Shown here: positions 41,163-49,928 of the stretch, piece by piece
How positions within the stretch are numbered: the first letter of the stretch is position 1
Layout: each line of letters opens with the position of its first letter
Assembly (NCBI RefSeq): GCF_001870465.1
Contig: NZ_MDGK01000024.1
Location: 103,846 to 167,845, forward strand
Direction: 5' to 3'
From: Pseudomonas extremorientalis
GTDB lineage: Bacteria > Pseudomonadota > Gammaproteobacteria > Pseudomonadales > Pseudomonadaceae
Length of the DNA: 64,000 bases
The notes under the pieces: generated by a model
What the model saw: only the letters and a program-made list of their open reading frames with translations
Told to the model about the DNA's origin: nothing
The model's database searches: none
Made by a program: the position numbers and the translations under genes

Positions 41163-42352
41163 TGCGAATCGCCCTGCTCGCCCCTTTGCCGCCGGAGAAA
41201 AACGGGATCGCCGACTACGCGAACCATTTCCGCACGGCCTTGGAACACCTTGGTGTGACGGTGCTGACGCCGTTGGCCGGGGTGACGGGCAACTCCGGAG
41301 CGATCAAACAGGCCATCAACGCGTTCGACTGGCAGGCCGTCGACCTGGTACACGCCGAACTGGGCGGCGGGCGCCTGGGGGAATTCCTGGCCTTGCGTGA
41401 ATTGCGCAAGGCTTATCCCCAGTTGCCGCTGACCGCCACGGTGCATGACCCGGAACGCATCGTATGGCGCCGCGAGCACCTGCCGTTCCCCTTGAACCTG
41501 ATGGAAAGTTTGCCCAGCCCGCTGCCGCAGGCTGCCGTGGTGCTGGCCGACCCGCTGACCCTGCGCGAAGAGCGCCAGGTCGCCAAGGGGCTGACCCGGC
41601 TGGTGACCCTCACCCGCCTGGGCGCCGACTGCCTGAGCCAGCGCATGCACTTGCCGGCCGGCAAAGTCGCGGTGATCAACCATGCCAACCTGCCGATCCC
41701 GGCGGCACCGTTGCCGCCCCTCGCCACGCTGCGCCTGCTGTATTTCGGGTTTATCTACCGAGGCAAAGGCATCGAAGACCTGGTACAGGCACTGGCGGAT
41801 GTGTTCAAGCAAGCCCCCGAATTGCGCGACCGCGTGCGCCTGACCCTGGCGGGCGGCACCGCCGCGGAAATGGCGTTTGGCGCAGGCGGTAACTACCTGG
41901 AGCAGTTGAACGCACAGATCGCTGCGCTGGGCCTGACCGACGCCATCGACTGGCGCCTGAACCTGCCGGCGGATGACATCGCCCAGACCATCCAGGCGCA
42001 CCACGTGATGGTGCTGCCCTACCGTGAATCGAAAAAACTCGGCCTGCTGGGGCGCCAGCGTGGCACCAGTGGCGCACTGTCCTGGGCCACCGCCTGCGGG
42101 CGCGGCGCGATCACCTCCGACGCCCGCGCGTTTGCCGAGGAAGTCGCCAGCGGCAACGGCGCGATCTACCCCGAGGGTGATGTAGCCGCGCTCGGCGAAC
42201 AGCTGCTGCGCCTGGCGCGTACGCCGCTGCTGGCCCGGGATTGGGCCGAACGCGCCGGCGAAATCGGCCGTGAGCGCGTGTGGCCGTTGACCGCGCAGAA
42301 ATTCAAGCAGCTCTTCGAGCAGGCCATCACCGGAGCCCCCTATGGCGCGTAA
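41162..42352 (+). CDS. pslF: PslF, family 4 glycosyltransferase
   Basis: 396-residue GT-B fold glycosyltransferase. The N-terminal domain starts MRIALLAPLPPEKNGIADYANHFRTAL, where the GIADY stretch is typical of GT4 enzymes. The C-terminal nucleotide-sugar domain shows LLYFGFIYRGKGIEDLVQAL and PADDIAQTIQAHHVMVLPYRESKKLGLLGRQRGTSGALSWATACGRGAITSD. It works on the cytoplasmic face in Psl repeat-unit assembly. It overlaps pslE by one base and pslG by 11 bases, so translation is coupled. Confidence 0.91.
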   Translation: MRIALLAPLPPEKNGIADYANHFRTALEHLGVTVLTPLAGVTGNSGAIKQAINAFDWQAVDLVHAELGGGRLGEFLALRELRKAYPQLPLTATVHDPERIVWRREHLPFPLNLMESLPSPLPQAAVVLADPLTLREERQVAKGLTRLVTLTRLGADCLSQRMHLPAGKVAVINHANLPIPAAPLPPLATLRLLYFGFIYRGKGIEDLVQALADVFKQAPELRDRVRLTLAGGTAAEMAFGAGGNYLEQLNAQIAALGLTDAIDWRLNLPADDIAQTIQAHHVMVLPYRESKKLGLLGRQRGTSGALSWATACGRGAITSDARAFAEEVASGNGAIYPEGDVAALGEQLLRLARTPLLARDWAERAGEIGRERVWPLTAQKFKQLFEQAITGAPYGA

Positions 42353-43670
42353 ACGCACCTACCTGGCCACCCTCGCGGTGGTCGCCGCCCTGGGCCTGAC
42401 CGCATTCTTGTGGGGACGCCAGGCGGATGCCGAAAGCCATGTGCTCAAGGGCAGCAAGGAGGTGGTCTGGAAGGACTTCCTGGGGGTGAATGCGCAGTTC
42501 CTGTGGTTCAGCCCCGAGCGCTACCAGAAGCAGATCGACCGCCTCAAGGCCCTGGGCCTGGAGTGGGTGCGCCTGGATCTGCATTGGGATCAGCTGGAAA
42601 CCGCGCAGAACCAATACAAGCTCGCCACCCTCGACGAGTTGGTGGGCAAGCTGCAGCAGAACCAGATCAAGTCGGTGTTTTACCTGGTGGGGTCGGCGCG
42701 TTTTATCAGCAGCGCCCCGCCGCTGTCGATGTACCCGGACCAGTACCCGCCGAAAGACCCCAATGTGTTTGCCAACCGCATGGCACTGCTGTCGCAGCGC
42801 TACCCCAGCGTCGAGGCCTGGCAAGTCTGGAACGAACCGAACCTGCTCGGCTTCTGGCGCCCGGCGGCAGACCCTGCCGGGTACGCGAATCTGTTGACCG
42901 TCACCACCAACGCCTTGCGCGCAGTGAACCCGAGCAAACCGGTGGTGGCCGCCGGCATGGCGTTCTTCAGCGAAATGCCCAGTGGCCAGACCATGTTCGA
43001 CGCCCTGGGCGCACTCGGCGTGGCCAGCCTGAATACAGTGATCTCCTACCACCCCTATACCCAATTGCCCGAAGGCAACGACCCGGCCAACCTGGACTTC
43101 ATCGCCAAGACCACCCAGCTCAACCAGGCCCTGCGCCACGGCGGCGTGAACACGCTGTGGAGCACCGAGTGGGGCTGGTCAACCTACAAGGGGCCAAAAG
43201 ACGCCCAGGACATCATCACCCTCCAGGCCCAGGCCGACTACGTGGTCCGCCGCCTGGCGCTGATGAGTGCGATGGATTTCGACAAGATTTTCCTGTTCAC
43301 CTTGAGCGACCTCGACCAGCGCGCCAGCGTGCGTGACCGCTCCTATGGCTTGCTGGATATCGACACCAACCCCAAGCCCGTCTACACCGCCTTGAAGAAC
43401 TTCCTCGACGTCAGTGGGCCGACGCTCACGCCGGGCGATCCGCCGGTTGCCGACCAGTTGCCCGACGGCCTGTTCAGCATCGGTTGGACCCGCGCCGACG
43501 GGCGCAAGCTGTGGTTCTTCTGGTCGGCCCAGGGCGGCAACGCCCACTTGCCGGGCCTGGCCAGCGCCACCCTGTACGACCCGCTGCGCGGCACACAAAC
43601 CCCGGTAAGCGGCACCAGCGGCCTGACCGTTCCGGTCAAGTCGAACCTGCAAATTCTGTTATGGGACTGA
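42342..43670 (+). CDS. pslG: PslG, GH39-type endoglycosidase of the Psl system
   Basis: 442-residue glycoside hydrolase, the same length as P. aeruginosa PslG. An N-terminal membrane anchor (ATLAVVAALGLTAFLWG) holds it at the periplasmic side. The TIM-barrel core begins with DFLGVNAQFLWFSPERYQKQIDRLKALGLEWVRLDLHW. The acid/base Glu is E165 in VWNEPN and the nucleophile is E276 in STEWGWS, both at the positions known for PslG. A C-terminal beta domain follows from about 360. PslG cleaves Psl chains and is thought to trim or release polymer during export. This gene is the most specific marker that the cluster is psl. Confidence 0.95.
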   Translation: MARKRTYLATLAVVAALGLTAFLWGRQADAESHVLKGSKEVVWKDFLGVNAQFLWFSPERYQKQIDRLKALGLEWVRLDLHWDQLETAQNQYKLATLDELVGKLQQNQIKSVFYLVGSARFISSAPPLSMYPDQYPPKDPNVFANRMALLSQRYPSVEAWQVWNEPNLLGFWRPAADPAGYANLLTVTTNALRAVNPSKPVVAAGMAFFSEMPSGQTMFDALGALGVASLNTVISYHPYTQLPEGNDPANLDFIAKTTQLNQALRHGGVNTLWSTEWGWSTYKGPKDAQDIITLQAQADYVVRRLALMSAMDFDKIFLFTLSDLDQRASVRDRSYGLLDIDTNPKPVYTALKNFLDVSGPTLTPGDPPVADQLPDGLFSIGWTRADGRKLWFFWSAQGGNAHLPGLASATLYDPLRGTQTPVSGTSGLTVPVKSNLQILLWD

Positions 43671-43678
43671 GGCCTGCC

Positions 43679-44896
43679 ATGCGCATTTTATGGATCCTGC
43701 CCTACTCACCCTGGCCCGCCACCAGCGGCGGCAAGACGCGCCAGTTCCATCTGCTGCGCAACCTCGCCGCGCGCGGGCATCGGATCACCCTGCTTTTGCA
43801 TGACAAACACCCGGTGTCGCTCAGCGACCGCCAGGTGCTGGAAGCGTTTCTCGAACAACTGATCATCCTGCCGCGCCGCCCTCTGCGCAGCGTCACGACC
43901 CTGTTGGCCGGGCTGTTTGCGCCGTACCCGCTGCTGGCCAGCGTGAATGGTTTGTCGGGTGAATTGCAGGACACCTTCAATTGGTTGCTGGGTGACCCTT
44001 GGGACGTGGTGCAAATCGAACACAGCTACAGCTTCCAGCCGTATGAAGAGGTGCTGGCGCGCAAGTCCCAACCCTTTGTGCTGACGGAACACAACGTTGA
44101 ATCGGCCCTTGGCGCCGCCACGTATGACCGTTTGCCGGGCTGGTCGCTGCCGTTCATTCGCTACGATCAATGGCGCTACGCCCGCTGGGAACGCCGCGTG
44201 ATGCGCCAGGCCGCCCAGGTGGTCGCGGTGACCGACAGCGATGCGCAGGTGCTGGAAAAAATCGCCGGCAAGCCGGTGTCGGTGGTGGTCAACGGCGTGG
44301 ATTGCGATCACTTCGCCGCCGCCCGTCCAGACCCCAGCACCCAACGCGTGCTGTTTCTCGGCAACTACGAATACGCGCCCAATGTGGACGCCATCGAATG
44401 GGCCCTGGATGAAATCCTGCCCCAGGTCTGGGAACGCTGCCCCGACGTACGCATGAGCGTGTGCGGCTTCGGCATGCCCGATAGCTGGCGCGCACGCTGG
44501 CCGGACCCGCGTATCGAGTGGCAGGGTTTTGTGCCCGACCTGCTGAGCCTGCAATCGAGCTGCTCGGTGTTCCTGGCGCCGTTGCGCCATGGCGGCGGCT
44601 CCAAGCTCAAGGTACTGGAAGCCTTGGCCGCCGGCTTGCCGCTGGCAAGTACCGAGCAAGGCGTATCGGGATTGGACCTGGTGGAAGGCCTGGATTACCT
44701 CGGCGGGCAAACCGCTGCGAGCCTGGCGGATGCCGTGGTGCGCCTGCTGCAATTTCCCGATGCCGCCACGACCATGGGTGAAGCCGGCCGCGCCTATGTG
44801 CGTCGTGCCCATGACTGGAACGTCGCAGCCAGCCAGCTGGAAAAGGTCTACACGACCCTTTTGCCCCAGAATCAAAAGGAGCCCGCATGCGTGTAG
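43679..44896 (+). CDS. pslH: PslH, family 4 glycosyltransferase
   Basis: 405-residue GT-B glycosyltransferase. The N-terminal domain is MRILWILPYSPWPATSGGKTRQFHLLRNLAARGHRITLLLHD. The middle part VVQIEHSYSFQPYEEVLARKSQPFVLTEHNVES and RQAAQVVAVTDSDAQVL is typical of the family. The C-terminal domain has RVLFLGNYEYAPNVDAIEWAL, WQGFVPDLLSLQSSCSVFLAPLRHGGGSKLKVLEALAAGLPLAST, which is the nucleotide-sugar-binding loop. The ATG at 43679 follows the pslG stop by 8 bases with GAGG upstream; an ATG at 43661 overlapping pslG is possible. It overlaps pslI by 10 bases. Confidence 0.91.
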   Translation: MRILWILPYSPWPATSGGKTRQFHLLRNLAARGHRITLLLHDKHPVSLSDRQVLEAFLEQLIILPRRPLRSVTTLLAGLFAPYPLLASVNGLSGELQDTFNWLLGDPWDVVQIEHSYSFQPYEEVLARKSQPFVLTEHNVESALGAATYDRLPGWSLPFIRYDQWRYARWERRVMRQAAQVVAVTDSDAQVLEKIAGKPVSVVVNGVDCDHFAAARPDPSTQRVLFLGNYEYAPNVDAIEWALDEILPQVWERCPDVRMSVCGFGMPDSWRARWPDPRIEWQGFVPDLLSLQSSCSVFLAPLRHGGGSKLKVLEALAAGLPLASTEQGVSGLDLVEGLDYLGGQTAASLADAVVRLLQFPDAATTMGEAGRAYVRRAHDWNVAASQLEKVYTTLLPQNQKEPACV

Positions 44897-45990
44897 GCCT
44901 GGATTACCGCACCGTCGGCACCTCGCCGCAATCGGGCATCAGCCGCCAGGTGTACGCGCTGGAAAGCGCCCTGCACGGCCTGCCCGGCATCGAGCTCGAG
45001 CGGTTTACCGTGGCGCCCCTGGGCGATGAAACCCGCTTGCAGGCGCACTGCCCGGCCTGGGGTTGCGCCAAGACCGCCATGCACCAGCCGCAGAATCGCC
45101 TGCGCTTCGAAGCCGGGTTTCTGCCACGGGCGCTGCGCGAGCACCACATCGACCTGTACATCAGCACCTTCAACATGGGCCTGCCGTTGCCGCCCAAACC
45201 CAAGGGCCTGCGCACCGTGGTGCTGTTGCATGACCTGTTCCAGATCACCTTGAACAACTACCACGCCAACCGCTTGAAGGCGCTCATCTATAAGACCAGC
45301 GATCGCCTGTCGATCACCTACGCGGTGCACAGCGCCGACCGGGTGTGGACGCCGTCGCAGTACAGCGCCGATGAAACCGCGCGGTTGTTTCCCAAGGCCG
45401 CGGGCAAGATTCGCGTGCTGCCCAATCAGGTCGACGGCTTTACCGAACTGGCGGCGGACCTCGGCCCGCGCCAATTGCCCGAGCGCTATTGGTTGCTGGT
45501 GGGCACCCGCGAGCTGCGCAAGAATGTGCCGTTCCTGGTGGAGGCCTGGCACCAGGCGCGGCGCCAGTCCCCCGGCGTGCCGGAGTTGGTGCTGGTGGGC
45601 AGCCTCGATCATTTGCCTGAAAACCAGCGCAGCCTGCCTGGGATTCGTGCACTCAGTGGCGTGTCGGATGCCGAACTGCATGCGCTGTACCGCCAGGCGT
45701 CGCGCCTGTGGCAACCGTCTTACGCCGAAGGTTTTGGCCTGCCGGTGATCGAAGCCCTGAGCGTCGGCACGCCGGTGGCGGTGGCCAGCGGCACGTCGCT
45801 GGATGAAATCACCCCGCCGTCGGCACCGCGCTTTTCGCCCACCAATGGTCCAGCGCTGACGCAGCTGATGATCAGCCTCGGCGAGCGGGCCGCCGAGGAA
45901 TCGCCCGAACAATGCCGGCAGTGGGCAGAACGCTTTAACCATCGCGCCTATCGCGGGCGCCTGGCCGAACTGATCGAGGAGCTGAAGTGA
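44887..45990 (+). CDS. pslI: PslI, family 4 glycosyltransferase
   Basis: 367-residue GT-B glycosyltransferase beginning MRVGLDYRTVGTSPQSGISRQVYALESAL. The C-terminal donor-binding domain shows YWLLVGTRELRKNVPFLVEAWHQARRQ, ALSGVSDAELHALYRQASRLWQPSYAEGFGLPVIEALSVGTPVAVASGTSLDE, the strongly conserved E-x7-E region of GT4 enzymes. It acts in cytoplasmic assembly of the Psl repeat. An AAGGAG site lies inside the pslH end. The stop shares bases with the GTG start of pslJ. Confidence 0.92.
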   Translation: MRVGLDYRTVGTSPQSGISRQVYALESALHGLPGIELERFTVAPLGDETRLQAHCPAWGCAKTAMHQPQNRLRFEAGFLPRALREHHIDLYISTFNMGLPLPPKPKGLRTVVLLHDLFQITLNNYHANRLKALIYKTSDRLSITYAVHSADRVWTPSQYSADETARLFPKAAGKIRVLPNQVDGFTELAADLGPRQLPERYWLLVGTRELRKNVPFLVEAWHQARRQSPGVPELVLVGSLDHLPENQRSLPGIRALSGVSDAELHALYRQASRLWQPSYAEGFGLPVIEALSVGTPVAVASGTSLDEITPPSAPRFSPTNGPALTQLMISLGERAAEESPEQCRQWAERFNHRAYRGRLAELIEELK

Positions 45991-47420
45991 ACGTGAACCT
46001 GCCCAGCCTCGTCGCCATACTGTTCGGCCTGTTGTTCGGCGCCGCCGCCCTGCTGCTGTCGCCGGCCAAGGCGTTCCTCGCCGTGATCGGCCTGGCCGGT
46101 GCGGTGACCATCCTGCGTTTTCCGTTCTGGGGCCTGGTGCTGTTCGCCCTGGTCGCCACGTTCATGCCGTATTCCACGGTCAACCTGGGCATTCGCAGTA
46201 CCGTCAGCGAAGCGATCCTGGCGCTGACCTGGGGCGCGGTGCTGTGGCACAACTTCCTGGCGCGCCTGCCGGATACGCCGAGCCTCGCCCGTCGGCCCAC
46301 CGACCAGATGCTGTTGTGGCTGATGCTGTTCAGCGTGTTCCCGTTCATCGTCGGCCAGGTCACTATTCACGCCGACACCAGCGGCGTCGCCAACTGGCTG
46401 CGCTGGTTGCTGAGCCTGTCGGCGGTGTTCCTCTGTGCCAAGTTGCTGGTGGACCGCAAGCACCGTGAATCCCTGGTAATCGCCCTGCTGCTGGGCAGCC
46501 TGGCGATGCTGGTGCTGTCGATTGCGGTGTTCGTGCGCACACGCTCCGGGGCCGGTATTGCACCGGTGCTGGCGCTGTTCAACTACGGCAACTTCGACAT
46601 GCTCAAATTCGGCCTGGAGGCGATGTCGTCGCGCATGGGCTCGCCGTGGATGCACCCGAATGCCATCGGCGGGATCATGGCGTTGCTGCTGCCCCTGGCG
46701 TTCTGCTTCGGCATGACCGAGCAAGGCTGGAAACGCGCACTGGGCCTGGGCGTGGCGTGCCTGGGCGCCGCCGCCTTGCTGTTGGCCAGTAGCCGTGGCG
46801 CGATGGTCAGCCTGGCGCTGGTGCTGCTGTGGATGGCCACGCGCCGGGTGCCGTACACCGGGCGCCTGCTGATGATCGGCGCGGCGCTGACGGTGGCGCT
46901 GGTGATCGCGTATCCGCCGTTGCAGGAGCGCCTGGCGACGATTTTCTCATCGAGCAACGCCAGTACCGAAGTGCGTTTCGACGAGTACCGCATGTTCCCG
47001 CAGGCGGTGATGGCGTACCCGTTCGGCATCGGCTTCAAGGTCGACCCGCCCGTACCCGACACCCACTTGCTGGGCATTTCCAACCTGTGGCTGAACTTCA
47101 TCTACAAGACCGGCATCGTCGGCATGCTGTTCTTCGTGGCCGTGACCGTGCGCTGGTGGCGTGAAGCCCGCCCGGAACGCGGCCCGATCCGCCTGACCAA
47201 GGACAACGCGCTGTGGCTGGGCACCACCGCCGGGATTCTCTCGGCACTGGTCAGCGGCCTGTTTGACCACTACTTCAGCTTTGCCGTGGTGATGGTCGCG
47301 CTGTTCTGGCTGATGGTGGGCATCAATGTGCTGGAAGCGCGGCGTCTGTTTCCGGCGCGCCTGCCGCAGGTGAAAAGCATAACGTCGCGCAAAACGCTGC
47401 TCGACGGCGTACAGCGCTGA
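45987..47420 (+). CDS. pslJ: PslJ, O-antigen ligase/polymerase-like membrane protein
   Basis: 477-residue polytopic membrane protein with about 10-12 helices and the Wzy_C/O-antigen ligase pattern. It has a large periplasmic loop around residues 315-350 (ERLATIFSSSNASTEVRFDEYRMFPQAVMAYPFGIGFKV), preceded by LLASSRGAMVSLALVLLW, the conserved SR-G motif. It is the likely Psl polymerase working with the flippase PslK. The start is a GTG overlapping the pslI stop (GTGA) with GAGGAG upstream; a second GTG two codons later is possible. It overlaps pslK by one base. Confidence 0.9.
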   Translation: MNVNLPSLVAILFGLLFGAAALLLSPAKAFLAVIGLAGAVTILRFPFWGLVLFALVATFMPYSTVNLGIRSTVSEAILALTWGAVLWHNFLARLPDTPSLARRPTDQMLLWLMLFSVFPFIVGQVTIHADTSGVANWLRWLLSLSAVFLCAKLLVDRKHRESLVIALLLGSLAMLVLSIAVFVRTRSGAGIAPVLALFNYGNFDMLKFGLEAMSSRMGSPWMHPNAIGGIMALLLPLAFCFGMTEQGWKRALGLGVACLGAAALLLASSRGAMVSLALVLLWMATRRVPYTGRLLMIGAALTVALVIAYPPLQERLATIFSSSNASTEVRFDEYRMFPQAVMAYPFGIGFKVDPPVPDTHLLGISNLWLNFIYKTGIVGMLFFVAVTVRWWREARPERGPIRLTKDNALWLGTTAGILSALVSGLFDHYFSFAVVMVALFWLMVGINVLEARRLFPARLPQVKSITSRKTLLDGVQR

Positions 47421-48829
47421 TGCTGGGCTCTGCCGCATGGCTGACGCTGGCGACGCTGCTGGGGCTGTGCCTGGGCTTTGCCCGTGAGTGGTTGCTGGTG
47501 GCGGCCTGGGGCGCGGGCGAGCGCAGTGATGCGTTCCTGATCGCGCTGTTCTTGCCGGAGGCGCTGCGCATGTCGTTGGCCGGCGGTGTGCTGAGTGCAG
47601 CGGCGCTGCCGCTGTACCTGGCGCGCCAGGACGACGAGCGGCTCGGCTGGCTGGCGGTGTTGTTCCCGGCGTTGCTGTCGATCGCGCTGGTCACCAGCCT
47701 GCTGTTGACTGTATTGGCGCCGTGGCTGGTGCAACTGCTCGGGCCCGGCCTGGCGGCCAGTGCCACGGCGCTCGCCAGCAGCAACTTGCAGATTGTCGCC
47801 TGGTGTGTGCCGGGGCTGATGCTGCATGCGCTGTTCAGCATTCCGTTGCAAGCCAGCGAGCGCTTTGTACTGGCGGGCCTGGGCTCGTTGCTGTTCAACC
47901 TGCCCCCCGTGGCCTACCTCGCCTTCGCCGGCACCGCCACTCAACCTCACTCATTGGCCCTGGCCTGCCTGGCCGGCAGCCTGTTGATGCCGTTGGCGTT
48001 GCTGCCGTCGATGTGGCGCCAGGGCTGGCGGCCGTGGCATTGGCAGCGGTCGTGGGCACCACTGCGGGAGCTGGGCCAACGCATCGGCCCGCTGCTGTTG
48101 AGCAACGGCGCCAGCCAGGGCCTGGCCTTGATCGAACGGCTGGTGGCGTCCTTGCTGGGCGAAGGTGCGGTGACCTGGGTCAACCTGGCGCGCAAGCTGA
48201 TGAACCTGCCGCTGATTGCGCTGATGAGCCTCAACCAGGTGTTGCTGGGCATGATGAGTCGGCGCCAGGGCGACGCGCGCCTGGCCCTGCTCAAGCGTGG
48301 CCTGGAAACCGCCAGCGTGCTGACCCTGCCCGCCGGAGTCGGCCTGGTGGCGGCGGCGCCGAGCCTGGTGGCGTTGCTGCTGCCCAAGCAATCGCTGGAC
48401 TCGCCGTTGCCGCTGCTGCTCGCCTGGTTTGCCGTACCACTGGTGTTCGGCGCCTGGAACGCCCTGCTCGCGCGCTACGCCTACGCTGCAGGCGATACGC
48501 GCCAGCCATTGCGTTGTGAACTGCTCGGCAGCCTGGCCAATGTGCTGTTGCTGGGCGTGCTGCCGTTTGTGTTCGGCCTGGCCGGGATTCCGCTGGCTGC
48601 GCTGGCCGGCGTGCTCTGCACCGCGTTGTTGTTGATGCAACGCCAGGCCTTGCTCGGCGCCCTGCCCTGGGCTCGGAGCTGGCTGCTCAGCGCGGTGCTG
48701 ATGGGCGTGGCGGCGTTGGCGCTGTTTCGGATTGAAGGCGTGTGGCTGCAACTGGGGCTGAGCACCCTGGCTGGCGCGGTGGTATTGCTGGGCATGGCAC
48801 TCTGGCTGAGACCGTGGCGCAAGGCATGA
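47420..48829 (+). CDS. pslK: PslK, MurJ/Wzx-like lipid-linked oligosaccharide flippase
   Basis: 469-residue polytopic protein of the MVF (MurJ-like) flippase family with about 14 hydrophobic helices. Conserved stretches include LGLCLGFAREWLLVAAWGAGERSDAFLIALFLPEALRMSLAGGVLSAAALPLYL at the start and LLSNGASQGLALIERLVASLLGEGAVTWVNLARKLMNLPL in the middle. It should move the undecaprenyl-linked Psl unit to the periplasm. The ATG overlaps the pslJ TGA (TGATG). A 22-base gap separates it from pslL. Confidence 0.91.
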   Translation: MLGSAAWLTLATLLGLCLGFAREWLLVAAWGAGERSDAFLIALFLPEALRMSLAGGVLSAAALPLYLARQDDERLGWLAVLFPALLSIALVTSLLLTVLAPWLVQLLGPGLAASATALASSNLQIVAWCVPGLMLHALFSIPLQASERFVLAGLGSLLFNLPPVAYLAFAGTATQPHSLALACLAGSLLMPLALLPSMWRQGWRPWHWQRSWAPLRELGQRIGPLLLSNGASQGLALIERLVASLLGEGAVTWVNLARKLMNLPLIALMSLNQVLLGMMSRRQGDARLALLKRGLETASVLTLPAGVGLVAAAPSLVALLLPKQSLDSPLPLLLAWFAVPLVFGAWNALLARYAYAAGDTRQPLRCELLGSLANVLLLGVLPFVFGLAGIPLAALAGVLCTALLLMQRQALLGALPWARSWLLSAVLMGVAALALFRIEGVWLQLGLSTLAGAVVLLGMALWLRPWRKA

Positions 48830-48851
48830 ATGATCGATCAGGACAACTCAT

Positions 48852-49907
48852 ATGAAACATCGCTGGATTCAAATGGATATCGCCAAAGGCATCGGCATCC
48901 TGGTGATCGTGTTTGCCCACAGTTGGTTCGTCGCCACTTCGCCGGACTTGCTGTACCCGGTGCTGGCGTCGTTCATCTTGCCGCTGTTCTTTTTTCTGTC
49001 GGGCGTGTTCTTCAAGCCCGAGCAGCCGTTCGTGGAGATGGCGATACGCAAGGCCGATGGCCTGCTCAAACCGTTTTTCTTCACCATGCTCACCTATGTG
49101 ATCGTGCGCAGCATTCTGCGTGGCCAGCCGCTGTTGCCGGATATCGGCGGTGTGCTGTACGCCTCGGTGGATACCATTCCGTGGCAGGCGCTGTGGTTCC
49201 TGCCGCATTTCTGGGTGGCGATCCTGTTCAGTTGGGTGATGCTGCGCCTGATCCAGCGCCTGAAGCTGTCACTGTTGCTCAGTTGCGCGCTGGTAACGCT
49301 GCAGTTGATTGTGGGCGTCTGGATGCTGCCGTGGTTCTGGCAGTTGCCAGTCGCGTTCGGCGGGCATACCTGGGTGCTGCCGGGCCTGCCGTTCAGCCTG
49401 GATATCACCTTGATCAGCAGCACTTATTTCATTGTCGGCTACCTGCTGCGTGATTGGCTGCGCACCCACGCGGGCTCCTGGCTGACCCTGTTGATTTCGA
49501 TTGCATTGTTCGTTGTGGTATTCACCTTCACCTGGGACACCATGGACCTGGCGCAGCGACGCTACGACCACTGGTTCTGGACCACCCTGCCGGCCGTGAT
49601 CGGCGTGTACGCTTGCTGGGCGCTGGCGCGCGTATTGATGGTGTCGACCTGGGTCACGCGGGCCATGACCTATATCGGTCAGAACACCTTGATCCTGCTG
49701 ATCTTCCACGGCGAGATCCAGCACAAGACGGTCGACCTGCTGGAGCGCCTGGGGCTGCCCGCGTTTGTCGCGGCCTGCGTGGGGTTTGTGGTGGCGGTGG
49801 TGGTGCCGTTGTTGATCGGGGAAGTGATCAAGCGGGTGGCGTTCCTGCGGTTTTTCTACTTTCCGTTTCCGGTGCGCAAGGCGCCTGTCGCAAAAACGGC
49901 GCCTTGA
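48852..49907 (+). CDS. pslL: PslL, acyltransferase-3 family membrane protein
   Basis: 351-residue integral membrane acyltransferase (family 3) with about 10 helices. The N-terminal RWIQMDIAKGIGILVIVFAHSWF carries the family His, and LPLFFFLSGVFFKP with the FxSG motif follows. Family members acetylate or otherwise acylate surface sugars. It is the last psl gene in this set and ends in a hairpin shared with the convergent receptor gene. In P. aeruginosa pslL is also the last core gene, so the cluster here is complete A to L. Confidence 0.9.
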   Translation: MKHRWIQMDIAKGIGILVIVFAHSWFVATSPDLLYPVLASFILPLFFFLSGVFFKPEQPFVEMAIRKADGLLKPFFFTMLTYVIVRSILRGQPLLPDIGGVLYASVDTIPWQALWFLPHFWVAILFSWVMLRLIQRLKLSLLLSCALVTLQLIVGVWMLPWFWQLPVAFGGHTWVLPGLPFSLDITLISSTYFIVGYLLRDWLRTHAGSWLTLLISIALFVVVFTFTWDTMDLAQRRYDHWFWTTLPAVIGVYACWALARVLMVSTWVTRAMTYIGQNTLILLIFHGEIQHKTVDLLERLGLPAFVAACVGFVVAVVVPLLIGEVIKRVAFLRFFYFPFPVRKAPVAKTAP

Positions 49908-49920
49908 GGGCGCCGTTCAA
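49891..49920 (-). terminator. bidirectional terminator between pslL and receptor gene
   Basis: AACGGCGCC and GGCGCCGTT form a perfect 9-bp stem (49895-49917) around TTGAG. On the minus strand it runs into TTTTTGCG, a proper U-tract for the receptor gene; the pslL stop codon lies in the loop. Confidence 0.8.
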
Positions 49921-49928
49921 TCATTGCG

